This document shows positions 43,711 to 56,515 of a stretch of DNA of 64,000 nt, piece after piece (position 1 is the stretch's first letter; the number at the start of each line of letters is the position of its first letter). Below the pieces are notes generated by a model that did no database searches, was not told the DNA's origin, and saw only the letters and a list, made by a program, of their open reading frames with translations. This DNA is from Telmatactis stephensoni (lineage: Eukaryota > Cnidaria > Anthozoa > Actiniaria > Isophelliidae), in NCBI GenBank assembly GCA_029948255.1, contig JALIZF010001567.1:353592-417591 (forward strand). The letters are read 5' to 3'. Made by a program: the position numbers and the translations under genes.

Positions 43711-43856
43711 TTACATCCTGCATCATCATTTGCTGAGCAGTACGAGCGAGCCTACTAAGGAATTCACTCGGTGAATTTTAGATTCTCCGTGTATGTGCAA
43801 GACCACCCAAGCAATAACGCCGAGCCGATCTGTCTGCCAAGCCAATAAATGAAGTC

Positions 43857-45305
<1,449 letters not shown>

Positions 45306-48300
45306 ATATGTCTAAAGTAATCTCTGCTTTTATGAAGCGAGTTTCTAAAACTGCTAGCTGTAACTGCTAACTAAATTGCATATTGTTGAACGACTCGTCC
45401 AAAACAATCATGCTTTGAGGAAACCTTCGTCAGTGGTCGATATTGTAATGCACGCTCGTGATCTGAGAATGCATTCCTTTTTGGCGTCATTGTCGCCCTG
45501 CATGTTTTCCTTGAACTATTTATTTCAAGGATCGAAAGAAAGTTGCTGCCATTTGCATCGCTATTGGAAATTGTTTACAGAAAATCGCTTGTTAGCACGC
45601 GATGACGAGTTTATGAATCTTGCCGTAACCTTGAACTATCGATTTTACTCCAACTAGTTTTGAGTGAAATTTGCATCCTTAATTCAACTGACTCAGTCCA
45701 AGAAAAATGGACGTAATCTGCGATCATGTCATTTGAATGACAACACGCGCAGACTCAATTAATCCCTGAATTCCAGCGCACAATTTAGCGCCGCTTGGGA
45801 TATTACTGTGTGCCTTATTTTCAAAATAAGCCAGTGATTGTTTCCAAGCAATGCTATGGGATTTACTTGTTAGATAAGATCTTCATCTGTATTCATAATT
45901 GTTTGTCGCCCGATATAGAATGCTCCTGCTGAGACAACCGATCTTTTGGACATATTGGCTGCAATCCTAGTTATAAGATTCCCAATGGGATAACTGGACT
46001 AGCACTATCAATATGCATCCAATTTCTGACTAATAATAGAAGAAGACCAATGAGCGTTAGCCATTGCCATTGAATTCCAAGCACAAACCATAAAAGCTAT
46101 TGTAAAGTACAATACAATACTGTACAATTTTGAGATTGGTTGAGATTGGTTGTTCAATAATAAAACACTTATTAAACACGCTGTGATCACGTGCACGAGT
46201 CTTTTAGGCTTCATTGTTAATCGTTTTGAAGTTTGACCAGCTCCTTAAAAGAGCTTTTAGAAATTGTATGCATGAATTAAGGTGTCGAACCGAATGTGGG
46301 AAAATCCAGCTTAAACACATGTACATCCCAATATTTAAGTTGCTAATATGTCTCCTTGGGACACAAATTGTCGCAACAGGGAAAATACTGCGTTTTTCAA
46401 GCGCGGCTCGATCGTTTATGATTCTAGTCGCACTGTTTCCTAGTTAACATAGAAGTTCTTCCAAGCGTCTAGTTTTCTAGCTTGAAAGTGGCAGCTTTGC
46501 CATCCGTCGAACCATTCCATTGCATCTCGACTACGTTGCTAATGTGAACGTCGGGTAATTGCCAGTCTATTTCCTATCCGGCTGCCTAAATGTCAAGGTT
46601 GCTGTGGTCACCTGTGAGCTCGCTTGTTGGTTCACGAGTGATCTTGTAAACCATGCGAAAATGACCACGGGTGTTGTTTTCCCTAATTCTATAAAAGAGC
46701 TCCTAGTGAAATGTTCCCCACCAGTTTTTGATCCAAAGTCCAACTGTTTATTCTGGCCATAGGTGTCATCCTGCATTAGCTCACCAATGTAAATGAGCGT
46801 CTTATTTGATCTTTTGGCCCTGGATTTGCGCTCTAGAAATCAATAACGTCTTGTCATTGCTCTCCACTCCAGGCCACGTCCTATAGCTGATGTGCCTTTT
46901 GCTAAGCTTCAGTCTGGTGAACCAGGAGCTGTACAATTTGTTGCAACTGGTTGGTTAAAGATGTGAACTGAACTTCACGCCCAGGGTGACTGTTGTCAGT
47001 TCATTACAATGGGTTCCTTTTCAATGACGTTAATGATAGTGCTAATAAAGAATCGAATCATAAACAATACAAGTGTTGAAAAACTACCTCGAAATCCATT
47101 GTTCTACGAAATCCAGTTTCATGTATACGTGAAGCATTTTGGGAGCAACACTGCCATGCACATGCATGTAAAAATGCCGTTTCCGGCCCCGCAATGCCTT
47201 GTCATAAAATGATCATCTAGCCAAATCTATTTGCTCGTCAGACGGCAAGGTTAGATATTCGAATAACAGTATAGCATCCTCTGTGGAAGATGGCGTGTAT
47301 AAATAGCAAACCATTTGCCAATAATATCTTGTTCAAGGGCAGCCGCGCGACTGCGACTGCTGGTTGTATGTTCTTTTCGATTTTGTTATCAGCTGTGAAA
47401 TCCTTTGGTTTCCCATGGATTTTACTCCAAGTGGAGATTGTTCTGATAAGACTGATTCCCACGTCAAAAAAAAAACAAACAAAAAAAAAAAGACCAGTTT
47501 CTTTCCCCGAGCGTTAACCTCGTTGTGCTGTGTAATTGGCAACTGAAAAAGTCATGTTTTTGAAAGCGTGCGTATTTGGCATCTGGGAGGGAGGGAGGGA
47601 GACACGAAAATCTGCAGCAGATGTCCAGGGGGGGAACGTAAGGTCATAATGTTCCGTATGGTTCAGAGAATTACAATTATCCTGCAAGGTAAGTGTACCT
47701 GACTTGTCTAATTTTCAATTTTTTTCTTGTGACCGCTCCGAAGGCCTTGTTTCATACTGTTCGTGAAGACTCTTAACTCATTTCTGTACATACAAACGCA
47801 TACGCCCTTCGCGACAGGCGTATGCTTAATTCAGAGATGTCAAGCATAAGAACGGAGCTGTTGAGACTACGGCAACTACAAACGAGCTACAAAGAAACTA
47901 CAGAGGAGAGCTAGCTGGACCACTTATTGTAACCTAACACTTACTTATGTATTTTTAAATGACATGGCAAAAATGATATTGCATGGTCGCCACTGAAAAC
48001 TGCAGTGAAAAGAAGTGAAAGCCTCTTTGATAAGATTTTTTTAATACGCGCGCGCGCGACATGGGAAATTAGACTGCATAGTATTCATTGGGTTTCCTGA
48101 CTGACTTATTTTGGGAGAGATGGGGGCTCCACTGTCAAGAATTGGGATATGCAAAGACAGCAGCGTTTTGCATAAATGTGCAAAATAAACTTAAAGTTTG
48201 TCAGAGACAAATCAAATGTGTCCTCCCTCTTCAGTTTCAGCAAGTAGTTATTTTCAAGCAGCGAGATCCACAATTGTTACCTTTCGGAAAACCCAGCCAG

Positions 48301-49440
48301 TATGTTCCTTCTTGGGTAGGTGTACCAACTCAGTACTCCGTCTAAACAGACCAAGATTTAAAGGGGGTACTTGGATGAAAATAAATTAAAATTGGAAATG
48401 ATTTGAAACTTAGTAAAACCTATGTCGACTCCCAACAATCACCAAAGGCAACATTTTCTTTACGTTCAAACGAGAAGAATAAAAATTGTGAAGTATTTTA
48501 GCATTTAAGTTGTGAGTAAGTGACGTCATTTCTCAACCCTATTCTTCTTTTAGACTTGATATCAAAATTTCTCTTTGATAATGACCTTGAAATGCAGATT
48601 TTGGGCAGAGGGTAGCTAGTTATTTAACTACCTTCATCTTCAGATAGAAATAATCAGTTTCCAATTTTCATCGATTTTCATCAAAGTGGGCTTTAAAAAC
48701 TTTTTTTAAAGTGACCGAAATTCGCGTCGATCATCCAATTCACAGTACTGATCATGAGAGTCGTGTTACTCGGCTTGAGCATGAATTGAAATGTGAAATG
48801 TTACCAACTTGGGCAGGATTGAAAGTGGTCCCGTTGGACAAGTGGGGTGACCTTCCCAGACCATATCGTGTATCACACATCAATGCAAAAATTGTAGAGT
48901 TCCAAAGGTTCATATTTTCCTTCCAATACCGGACAAGTGACAAACAAACGGAATGAATAGGCCAGATTTCGAAACGGAAAAGATCCAATTCCACGAACAA
49001 GATCATTGAATTGCTATCACCAGATAGGTTCGAGCTATGAAAAGAAGAAAAACTACCTTAAGGGTTCGTTGAATTTTAAGTACTACTATGTTCGGACTAT
49101 TAGAGAATTATCCGCATAGGCTTAGAAGTGAAAGAAAACTAAATTAGAAACAAACGACTTTGGAACTCCTCGTGCGCAATACTGTTTTGTGGAAATTTCG
49201 TAGATTTGCACTTTTGACAAAATAATACCTTGGTACTGAAGAGTTAATTGGTCTTAATTAAGAAACCAATGGAAGGCCCCCACCAGCCAACCGGACCAGG
49301 AACCCACCCGAAGGCAAGTTATAGGGTGAAAGTTTAGTTTACCCTTCTGATCACGGCTGAAAAATGGAGAGAGATTCCCAGGCCAAGAAAAACAAATCAA
49401 GCGGAAAAGAAAAATGTATGTTAGCTCTAGAGACCGGAAA
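45306..49440. other. Unassigned 4-kb region; no gene recognised
   Basis: Mixed-composition DNA with a few short ORFs but no family match that I can name. One splice-bounded stretch, 46873-46966 (preceded by CACTCCAG, reading PRPIADVPFAKLQSGEPGAV then a stop), could be a terminal exon of a plus-strand gene. A CG run is at 48050-48058 and poly-A-rich runs at 47465-47492. No repeats with clear borders were seen. Confidence 0.35.
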
Positions 49441-49469
49441 GTTGTCTTCAATTGGCAGCCATGGCTATA

Positions 49470-49845
49470 AATGAGGGGGTCCTAGGGGTTTGCGGGATTG
49501 ACCATTTCTTTGTGCGGTATTGCGGTATTTTACAAAAAAAATGCGGTATTGCGGGATTCTCAAACCCTGCGGTATGCCGCGGTATTTTCTTTTTTTGAGC
49601 TGCGGTATTACGGGAAAAACGATTTGAAATTGCGGTAATGCGGTATTTTTGAGCCCTGCGAGATGCGGGATTTTGCTTCTGGCACTCGATAGAAAATTTC
49701 ATGTTTCTGTGATTCATGTTTCTGCGCGCGAGGTCCCGTGGGAGTGGTATTTCGAATTGTTCGTGTGGTGAGCCGTATTTTCGAATTTTTCATGCGGGAT
49801 TGACCATTTTTTCGTGCGGGATTGCGGTATTCGTAACCCCCCTTA
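49470..49845. repeat. Diverged GCGGTATT/GCGGGATT-rich repeat
   Basis: Many imperfect copies of TGCGGTATT, TGCGGGATT and related words at irregular spacing. The frames of the small minus-strand ORFs are a by-product. Confidence 0.6.
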
Positions 49846-49973
49846 TAAATAAGTTACACACTTTGAGCCTGAGAGTAATTGTCAAGCGATACCCACGAAG
49901 CGAGGAAAGCTCATGCAGGCCAAGGAGAAAAGCATAACTATGATCACTTAGCTAGAGAACAAACTATTAAACT

Positions 49974-50715
49974 ATGCCGTCACACGGCCATGTTTACTAT
50001 GCTGACACACGGCCACATTTGCTATGCCGACACACGGCCATATTCACTATAATTATGCCGACACACGGCCATATTCACTATAATTATGCCGACACAGGGC
50101 CATATTCACTAGGAAGACACACAGCCATCTTTTCTATGCCGACACACGGCCATATTTACTTTGTCGACACACGGCTATCCTGTCAACATATGGCTAAACT
50201 GCCGACACATGGCTACTTTATGTACGCGTGACCGATTCACTTTTGGATGCCAAACCTGCCGACACACGGCTATCCTGTCAACATATGCCGACACACGGCT
50301 ATAACCGTGTCAGTGCCGTGATCTCTATAAAAACATTCGAAATTTCTGCCGTAACCGTGCCGTGACCGTGCGGTGCCGTTTTCACAGTTATACGAAATCT
50401 ACTCTATGTACGCGTGACCAATTCACTTTTGGATGCCGAACTTGCCGACACACGGCCACATTCACTATGCCGACACAAGGGCACCATATTTACTATGCCG
50501 ACACACGGCCACATTCACTATGCCGACACAAGGGCGCCATATTTACTATGCCGACACACGGCCACATTCACTATGCCGACACAAGGGCGCCATATTTACT
50601 ATGCCGACACACGGCCACATTCACTATGCCGACACAAGGGCGCCATATTTACTATGCCGACACACGGCCAAATCACTATGCCGACACGTGGTCTCGTATT
50701 TATTAGGCCGACACA
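49974..50715. repeat. Satellite of GCCGACACACGGCCAC units (about 25-26 bp; 52-53 bp higher-order)
   Basis: From 49974 to 50290 the array consists of single 24-30 bp units around ATGCCGACACACGGCCAT. From 50440 to 50690 two unit types alternate (CCGACACACGGCCACATTCA and CCGACACAAGGGCGCCATAT) in a regular 53-bp pair repeated about five times. A non-repeat interval with CCGTGCCGTGACCGTG words lies at about 50300-50430. Three overlapping plus-strand ORFs exist only because the period is compatible with open frames. Confidence 0.85.
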
Positions 50716-51574
50716 CAACTGAATTCTCTGTCGGGGAGATTTCTACCAACGCAGACAAAATCACTTTCCGATGGTTAGCAAAATTCAATTGATGTGCTTA
50801 CATGGAGCTACGCTGAGATAGATGTGTTGTGACAACCTGTGATCCGAGGAATTTTGCAGAGTCGTGGCACGTAGCTACTCCAAACGGAGTGATATAGACG
50901 GCTAGTAATTTACCGTTTACCAAAAAACTTATATATCCGCAATTTGCAAGGGCTGCACGAGCACGTGCATAAGATAAACTAAATGGAACAAACTGAATAA
51001 ATAAGAAGCCATACTAGAAAAACGCTTACTTGAAAAACCAGAACTAAAAGCGTATGCCGTGGTAAAAATAACTAAACGAAGCACGACGCGAGCATAAAGT
51101 AAACGAATCCACAATTTTATCAAGATAAATCCCAAGGGAGGAGATGGCGCCCTGAATGCAAACGGAATTCACTGAAGTAAACTTTGCAACGAGCGCGAAT
51201 ATGAATATGAATGAAATAGCCTTAGACGAAAACAGCAAACTTATGGAAGCGCTAAGGCGAACCAGGGTCCCAAAAACAACGTTAAATACTGAAGAGATAC
51301 AACAAAATTTGGGAGAAAACACAAAGAAACGAATTACACCGAAGCTTAGACTAAAAGTACCTGAAGTAGTCGTGCAGCATTTTAACTCCTGGAAACACCG
51401 ACGGGTTCATAGTTTCCCTGTCGTATTTCGTTGAGGCGAAGGAGTGAGCTAAGCTTTTGAAGGGTTGAGAGATAGGTTGCTTCGGCGACGCCAGGAAAAA
51501 ACAAGAGAAGAAATCTTTGAAGAGGACTTGATGGAGACTTTGTTGAAATGCCCCCGAAATGGACAGAATTAAAG
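50716..51574. other. No gene seen
   Basis: The plus-strand ORF 51156-51434 is open for 92 codons but has no recognisable family or splice support, and an antisense ORF is equally long. No repeat borders were found. Confidence 0.3.
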
Positions 51575-52093
51575 GGCTGTTACACTGTGCAGTTTTCTCA
51601 GCAACTTGTCTCGCAACGGCGTTGCGAAACAAGTTGCAGAGAAAATTATGGCACTGTTACACTGTGCAGTTTTCCCCAGCAACTTGCAATATTTTTGGCC
51701 GAGGCAAGCTGGGAGCGAGATTCAAGATGGCTCCTCAGAGCGAGATGAGAAATTGCGAATGCGCTCGTAGAAAACGTGCCTCAAAAATTGCGAGGAAAGT
51801 TGCTGGAGGGGTGATACACTGTGCAATGACATTGCAAGTTGCTGCAATGCGTTGCGAAAAGTAAACCCGAGTTCTACTACATGCAACGCTACGCGCAACA
51901 AAAAAATTGCGAGACAAACCCTGTTACACTGTGCAATTTTCTCAGCAACTTGTCTCGCAACGGCGTTGCGAAACAAGTTACAGAGAAAATTAATGCGCTG
52001 TTACACTGTGCAATTTTCCCCAGCAACTTGCAATATTTTTGGCCAGTTGCTGGGGAAAATTGCACAGTGTAACAGCGCATTAATTTCCTCTGC
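51575..52093. mobile_element. Inverted-repeat element with repeated TTACACTGTGCAATTTT ends, about 520 bp
   Basis: TTACACTGTGCARTTTTC occurs in the forward direction at about 51578, 51658, 51922 and 52000, and inverted at about 52055-52075. Each is followed by CAGCAACTTG and often by a small palindrome (CGCAACGGCGTTGCG). It appears to be two related copies of one element (51578-51850 and 51922-52075), the second ending in a near-perfect hairpin around TTTTTGGCCAGTTGCTGGGG. No transposase ORF. Confidence 0.6.
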
Positions 52094-52159
52094 AACCATA
52101 TGAGTCATGTTTTAGGATATAGAAATCCCTGTTAGCCCTGGTGTTAGCCCTAACTCAGC

Positions 52160-52860
52160 TAACGGTGTTTTAGCCTGTAAAACTCGTGTGAGCCTCGCCC
52201 TCTAGTTTTAACAGTACTCGTGACCCCTGCACGTCGTCAGTGTATTAGAGTAGTTAATCAGAGCGAGTAAAAATACTCCGCCAAATGGCTAAATTGGCGA
52301 ACAGACTAACAGGTTTACAGACTAACAGAGATAGCAGAACTAACAAAGCTAACAAAGCTTACAGACTAACAGAGCTAACAAAGCTTACAGACTAACAGAG
52401 CTGCAGACTAATAGGGCTAACAGAGCTAACACGTGTTACATCAACAGGGCTTATGACAGGGCCAGCAAGAGGAATTTTTATAGTCTAAATATATAGCTCA
52501 CTGACATCACAAAATTTAAGTCCGTGAAAAGTTGTGGCAATAAGGGAGCCGGTCGATATGTGTTCTTGCAACAAACAAGTTTTCTAAACACTTGATGGAG
52601 CACACATTTATTACTAATATTTTCTATTGTTTGATTAGCACTGCTCGCGCACTGAATAATAGAAAGATCTGTACCCCTTTAGTTTGTACTCTAAGGGGTA
52701 TAGAATGGTAAAATCCGAGCCTCGCGAGCTTTCGAGCCCCTTGTTTTAAACTTTGGCTAAAATAGAAATCCGAGCCCGAGCCTTTGGCTAAAATAGAAAT
52801 CCGAGCCCGAGCCTTTGGCTAAAATAGAAATCCGAGCCCGAGCCTCTGTGTTTTAAAAAT
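52160..52860. repeat. CTAACAGA-type repeats and a 31-bp tandem repeat
   Basis: About 52300-52450 contains irregular copies of AGACTAACAGAGCTAACA. At 52752-52845 a 31-bp unit (TTTGGCTAAAATAGAAATCC plus GAGCCCGAGCC) is repeated three times with few changes. Confidence 0.65.
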
Positions 52861-53057
52861 TCGAGCCCGCGGGAACTTAAAATGGTATGAAAATCCGAGT
52901 CGCTAAACTTATGCTAAACCAGTGTTAACTAACAGGCTAAAACGGCTGATAATCCAAAAACAATTTTATTTCTGGTCTGTTCAACTTCCGTTAGCTGTCA
53001 ATTATCGCTTGTGTAAATCTTCTACTATGCTACCGCAAACCTGGTTTGAGTTCAAAG

Positions 53058-53159
53058 GTCACCTGTAGTACCCTCTGCTGTTTGGACGGTCTCGTCATCT
53101 TCGCCGTATACTCGGGCTGCGATCTTGCTATGGACAAGAAAATCACCAGTAACTATCAG
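53058..53159 (+). pseudogene. Orphan exon resembling SLC5 sodium/solute cotransporter
   Basis: A 102-bp stretch with an AG acceptor at 53056-53057 and a GT donor at 53160 is open in phase 0. It reads GLVIFAVYSGCDLAMDKKIT and ends SNYQ. The pattern of a hydrophobic segment, YxxCD and KIxxxxQ resembles the loop after a transmembrane helix in SLC5 transporters (usual CDP and DQ). No neighbouring exons were found, so it is likely a duplicated or stranded exon. The identification is tentative. Confidence 0.35.
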
Positions 53160-54842
53160 GTACCAACAGCGCTAGCCAAGGAGAAGGAGATACGGGATAT
53201 CACCCTTTTTATGGATATATTTCTACTATTTACCTCAACTGCACTCTCAAAAAATCCTCATAAAGACGATTTAAGCCCTCCGGAAAGCTTATCTTGACGT
53301 TTACTTGGGCTACATGACAAGTAAATTACAGCAATCCTCGATTGGTACCTTCATTTTGAGTGGCTACTGATAATCGCATCTAGAAGGCGAAATCCATCGT
53401 CCTTGTCTTGTCAGTTCAATTACATATTAAATCAGACAGAGAGGGGGGAAGGTAGGGCTTTGATTACTCTTGTTGTTTTATTCAGATAGTTAAACAACCT
53501 ACCAATAAAATTGTCCAAGGTTCTTCCATACTTCGTCATCAACAAGCTTGGACATCTGAAAGGCTTGCCGGGAATGTTTACAGCTCGCTTGTACGCAGGC
53601 GCACTAAGGTACTGTATAATCACGTGACTTCCACGTCCACGCTCCAGTCCACCGTTTTACTTCTCGTTATTTCATTTATCGACACTAGTTTATTAAGTGC
53701 TTGGTTATAAAGCAGTTTTTAATCGCTGTCAAAACAACACGTTCACGACAGGAATTTGCAACTATGAATGATTTTATAGAAAATACAGCACTGACACGAT
53801 CACGGTCAAGTCACGACAGGAATTTGCAATGATTTTATTAAGGAATATAAAACGCGCGCGCATGTCTCTGTACTGTGATATAAACACGATGGTAGAGCAA
53901 GAGAAAAGCAAGCTTAGGAACACGAGGCGTAGCCGAATGCTCTACATCTTCCAGAGATGGTCACGGTCACGGTCAGGTCACGACAGGAATTTGTAATAGC
54001 TTTTACAGAAAATAAGGCAGTGACACGGTCGCGGGACGATTGTGTGATCAAAATGATTTTCACACACGATACTAAAGAGGGATTGAAGACTTGATTGATG
54101 CCAATTTTTTTCCCATGACACATTGCTGTGGCAACGAAAAACAAAGATCATTGAATTCAGTTTTCCTAAAATATCTCCCGTTTTCGATGAGCTCTAGAAA
54201 AATGGCTATATAGATGTTAAACTTCACTTTATTGCACAGTAAACCAACTCAAAATCAGAAAGTTTTATCAGAGGGATTTTGAATAAATCGCGAGAGACTT
54301 ATCAAAACTATTAAATTTGGCGACTCGAAATTAAAGAACGAGAAAAAATCCAACTTTTAAGGCGTGGGTTTGACCTTGCTTGACCTTGGAACGTTTTTGT
54401 TCTGCTATATAAGATATAACAATGCAAAACTTATTTCACTTGGCACAATGTTAAATAATAACTAGTTGAGTGACCTTAACTTTGTGTTTTGGATATAGGG
54501 TAGTCACGTGACCAATTACGACGAAACTTAGTTTTTCTTGAATCCGCAATTGAATATCACTTAAAAAACAGAAATAACACCTCTAATGCATAAAGAGGGT
54601 TTAGTCCTAAAAAGTATTATTTTGAGTTTTGGTCACGTGACCTGTTTTGCTAAAAATCGCTTTAATGAAAATCGATAGTCATGTTTTCTAATCAAAATGG
54701 AATACACTCACTTAAAAGAACTACGTTTCAAGCACTTGCGTTTTCTTTTCGCTAATACTCGAGTGCGGAAAATTTTTCAAACATTTTGTTACGATAAACG
54801 ACTTATCTAGTCACGTGACCGCTGAAATCACAAACTTACCAC
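53160..54842. other. No gene seen; repeated CACGTGACC-containing units
   Basis: TCACGGTCAnGTCACGACAGG-like words recur at about 53800-53830 and 53955-53995. At 54490-54830 three GTCACGTGACC palindromes occur about 150-180 bp apart; a related set is at 60070-60460. Small ORFs are unsupported. Confidence 0.4.
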
Positions 54843-55832
54843 TTAAGGAGGCTGCCTATAGTATTTTTTATGCTCGACCGCTCTACTTTAAACGGCTGTA
54901 GCTCTGTCTTACACTAACCTACAAATCGGATGTTTCGTCCAGTTACTACATAAGGGTTTAACTTTTGAATGGTGTATGTTTTGTTGACATTGGTGTTACC
55001 ATGGAGACGAAACAATGGCGTCACTGGTTTTACGTTTTGCTCATTTTACGCGCTTTTCGATCTAAACTTTTAAAATGACACCTATGACGGTAATATTTAG
55101 GTATTTACCTCTAAGTGTACGAAATAAGAAAAATTTCTGTTAAGCCGATTTTGAGATATTTGAGGCGAATCTTTTGAACATCCAATTTCATGATTGTTTT
55201 TTAGTGGTCCAATAACTTTTCACAGAAAACACTTTAAGAGCTGTCCGACCGTCTAATTGTTGCTCAACTGTCACACTAACTTCTTGCACAGTTTCAGATT
55301 ACATGGTGTTATAGATCTCCATCAGTGTTAATCAGCGTAAACACAAAACTGAGCGGACTTTTTGCAAAATGTTCAAAAATTACGTTCATCGCTCGGAAAC
55401 AAAAAATCGTCGATAATTTTTTTAATTTTTTTTAAATTTTTTTTTCTGGACGTGAAAAGTTATTGGACCACTAAAAAACAATCATGAAATTGGATGTTCA
55501 AAAGATTCGCCTCGAATATCTCAAAATCGGCTTAACAGAAATTTTTCTTATTTCGTACACTTAGAGGTAAATACCTAAATATTACCGTCATAGGTGTCAT
55601 TTTAAAAGTTTAGATCGAAAAGCGCGTAAAATGAGCAAAACGTAAAACCAGTGACGCCATTGTTTCGTCTCCATGGTAACACCAATGTCAACAAAACATA
55701 CACCATTCAAAAGTTAAACCCTTATGTAGTAACTGGACGAAACATCCGATTTGTAGGTTAGTGTAAGACAGAGCTACAGCCGTTTAAAGTAGAGCGGTCG
55801 AGCATAAAAAATACTATAGGCAGCCTCCTTAA
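54843..55832. mobile_element. TTAA-flanked element with 381-bp TIRs, 990 bp
   Basis: The left arm 54843-55223 begins TTAAGGAGGCTGCCTATAG; the right arm 55452-55832 is the reverse complement with only a few mismatches. The 228-bp centre has no coding signal. TTAA at both ends and a GG start resemble Kolobok-type non-autonomous elements; piggyBac is the alternative. Confidence 0.85.
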
Positions 55833-56515
55833 GGCTCATTGTTTTATGAATATCCAACGTTGTGACGAATATCATTTATTTCTGATTTAAAATTCGTGCT
55901 ACAGCACAAAAAACATATTTCTACCTTGAGTTTCGCAAAGTAACTTTTATCAAAAGTTGCCAAAAGTCTTTGCTTACTTGTCCTGTGAGCGGCTTTGATG
56001 TAAGTTGTTCCTTTGAAGAGATGGAACTTTTCTCGTCAACTGTGCTTTTGTGTGAATCTGTTCAATCGAGTATATCTATTAACAAATTAAAGTTTAGTCA
56101 GACTTTGACTTTAATTCGTATTTCTTAAACTAAACAAAAATTACCTATGAAGAACAATTAGAACACTCAGCTATATTGTTGCACACACTACCCCAAAAGT
56201 TTATAATTTTGACTTATCGTCTGACATACGATCGAACTTCAAAATGACCAAAATGCAGCGACCAAGTTTGCTGTACGAGATATTGAAATATGCTTTAAGC
56301 TTTGAGTTAGAATACACATCGCTTGATTAGGATGGTTAAATAAGCTAGAATACAATGCCAAATACTCTTTAGGACTCTAGCTGCATAGCAAATAAAGTTG
56401 AGAAGATTAACACTTCTAACGAGCGAGAATTTTTTAGCTCAAGACGGATATTAGTTCAACTTTTGTAACTAATTTGCTGTTCGTTTTCTAATAGTTCCTG
56501 TGTAATTTTACTTAC

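Noticed and set aside
46873..46966. Candidate terminal exon reading PRPIADVPFAKLQSGEPG
   Set aside because: A good acceptor and stop exist, but no upstream partner exon or family was recognised; mentioned only within the region entry.
47290..47517. Plus ORF beginning MACINSKPFANNILFKG and its antisense counterpart
   Set aside because: Both strands are open, no family is recognised and no splice signals decide between them.
50362..50792. Three overlapping ORFs with repeated YADTRPHSLCRH-type peptides
   Set aside because: The three frames all translate one tandem DNA repeat; no start, splice or family evidence favours any frame.
53515..53575. Minus-strand exon-like stretch reading MSKLVDDEVWKNLGQFYW
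   Set aside because: It has splice-like borders but is short, isolated and unrecognised.
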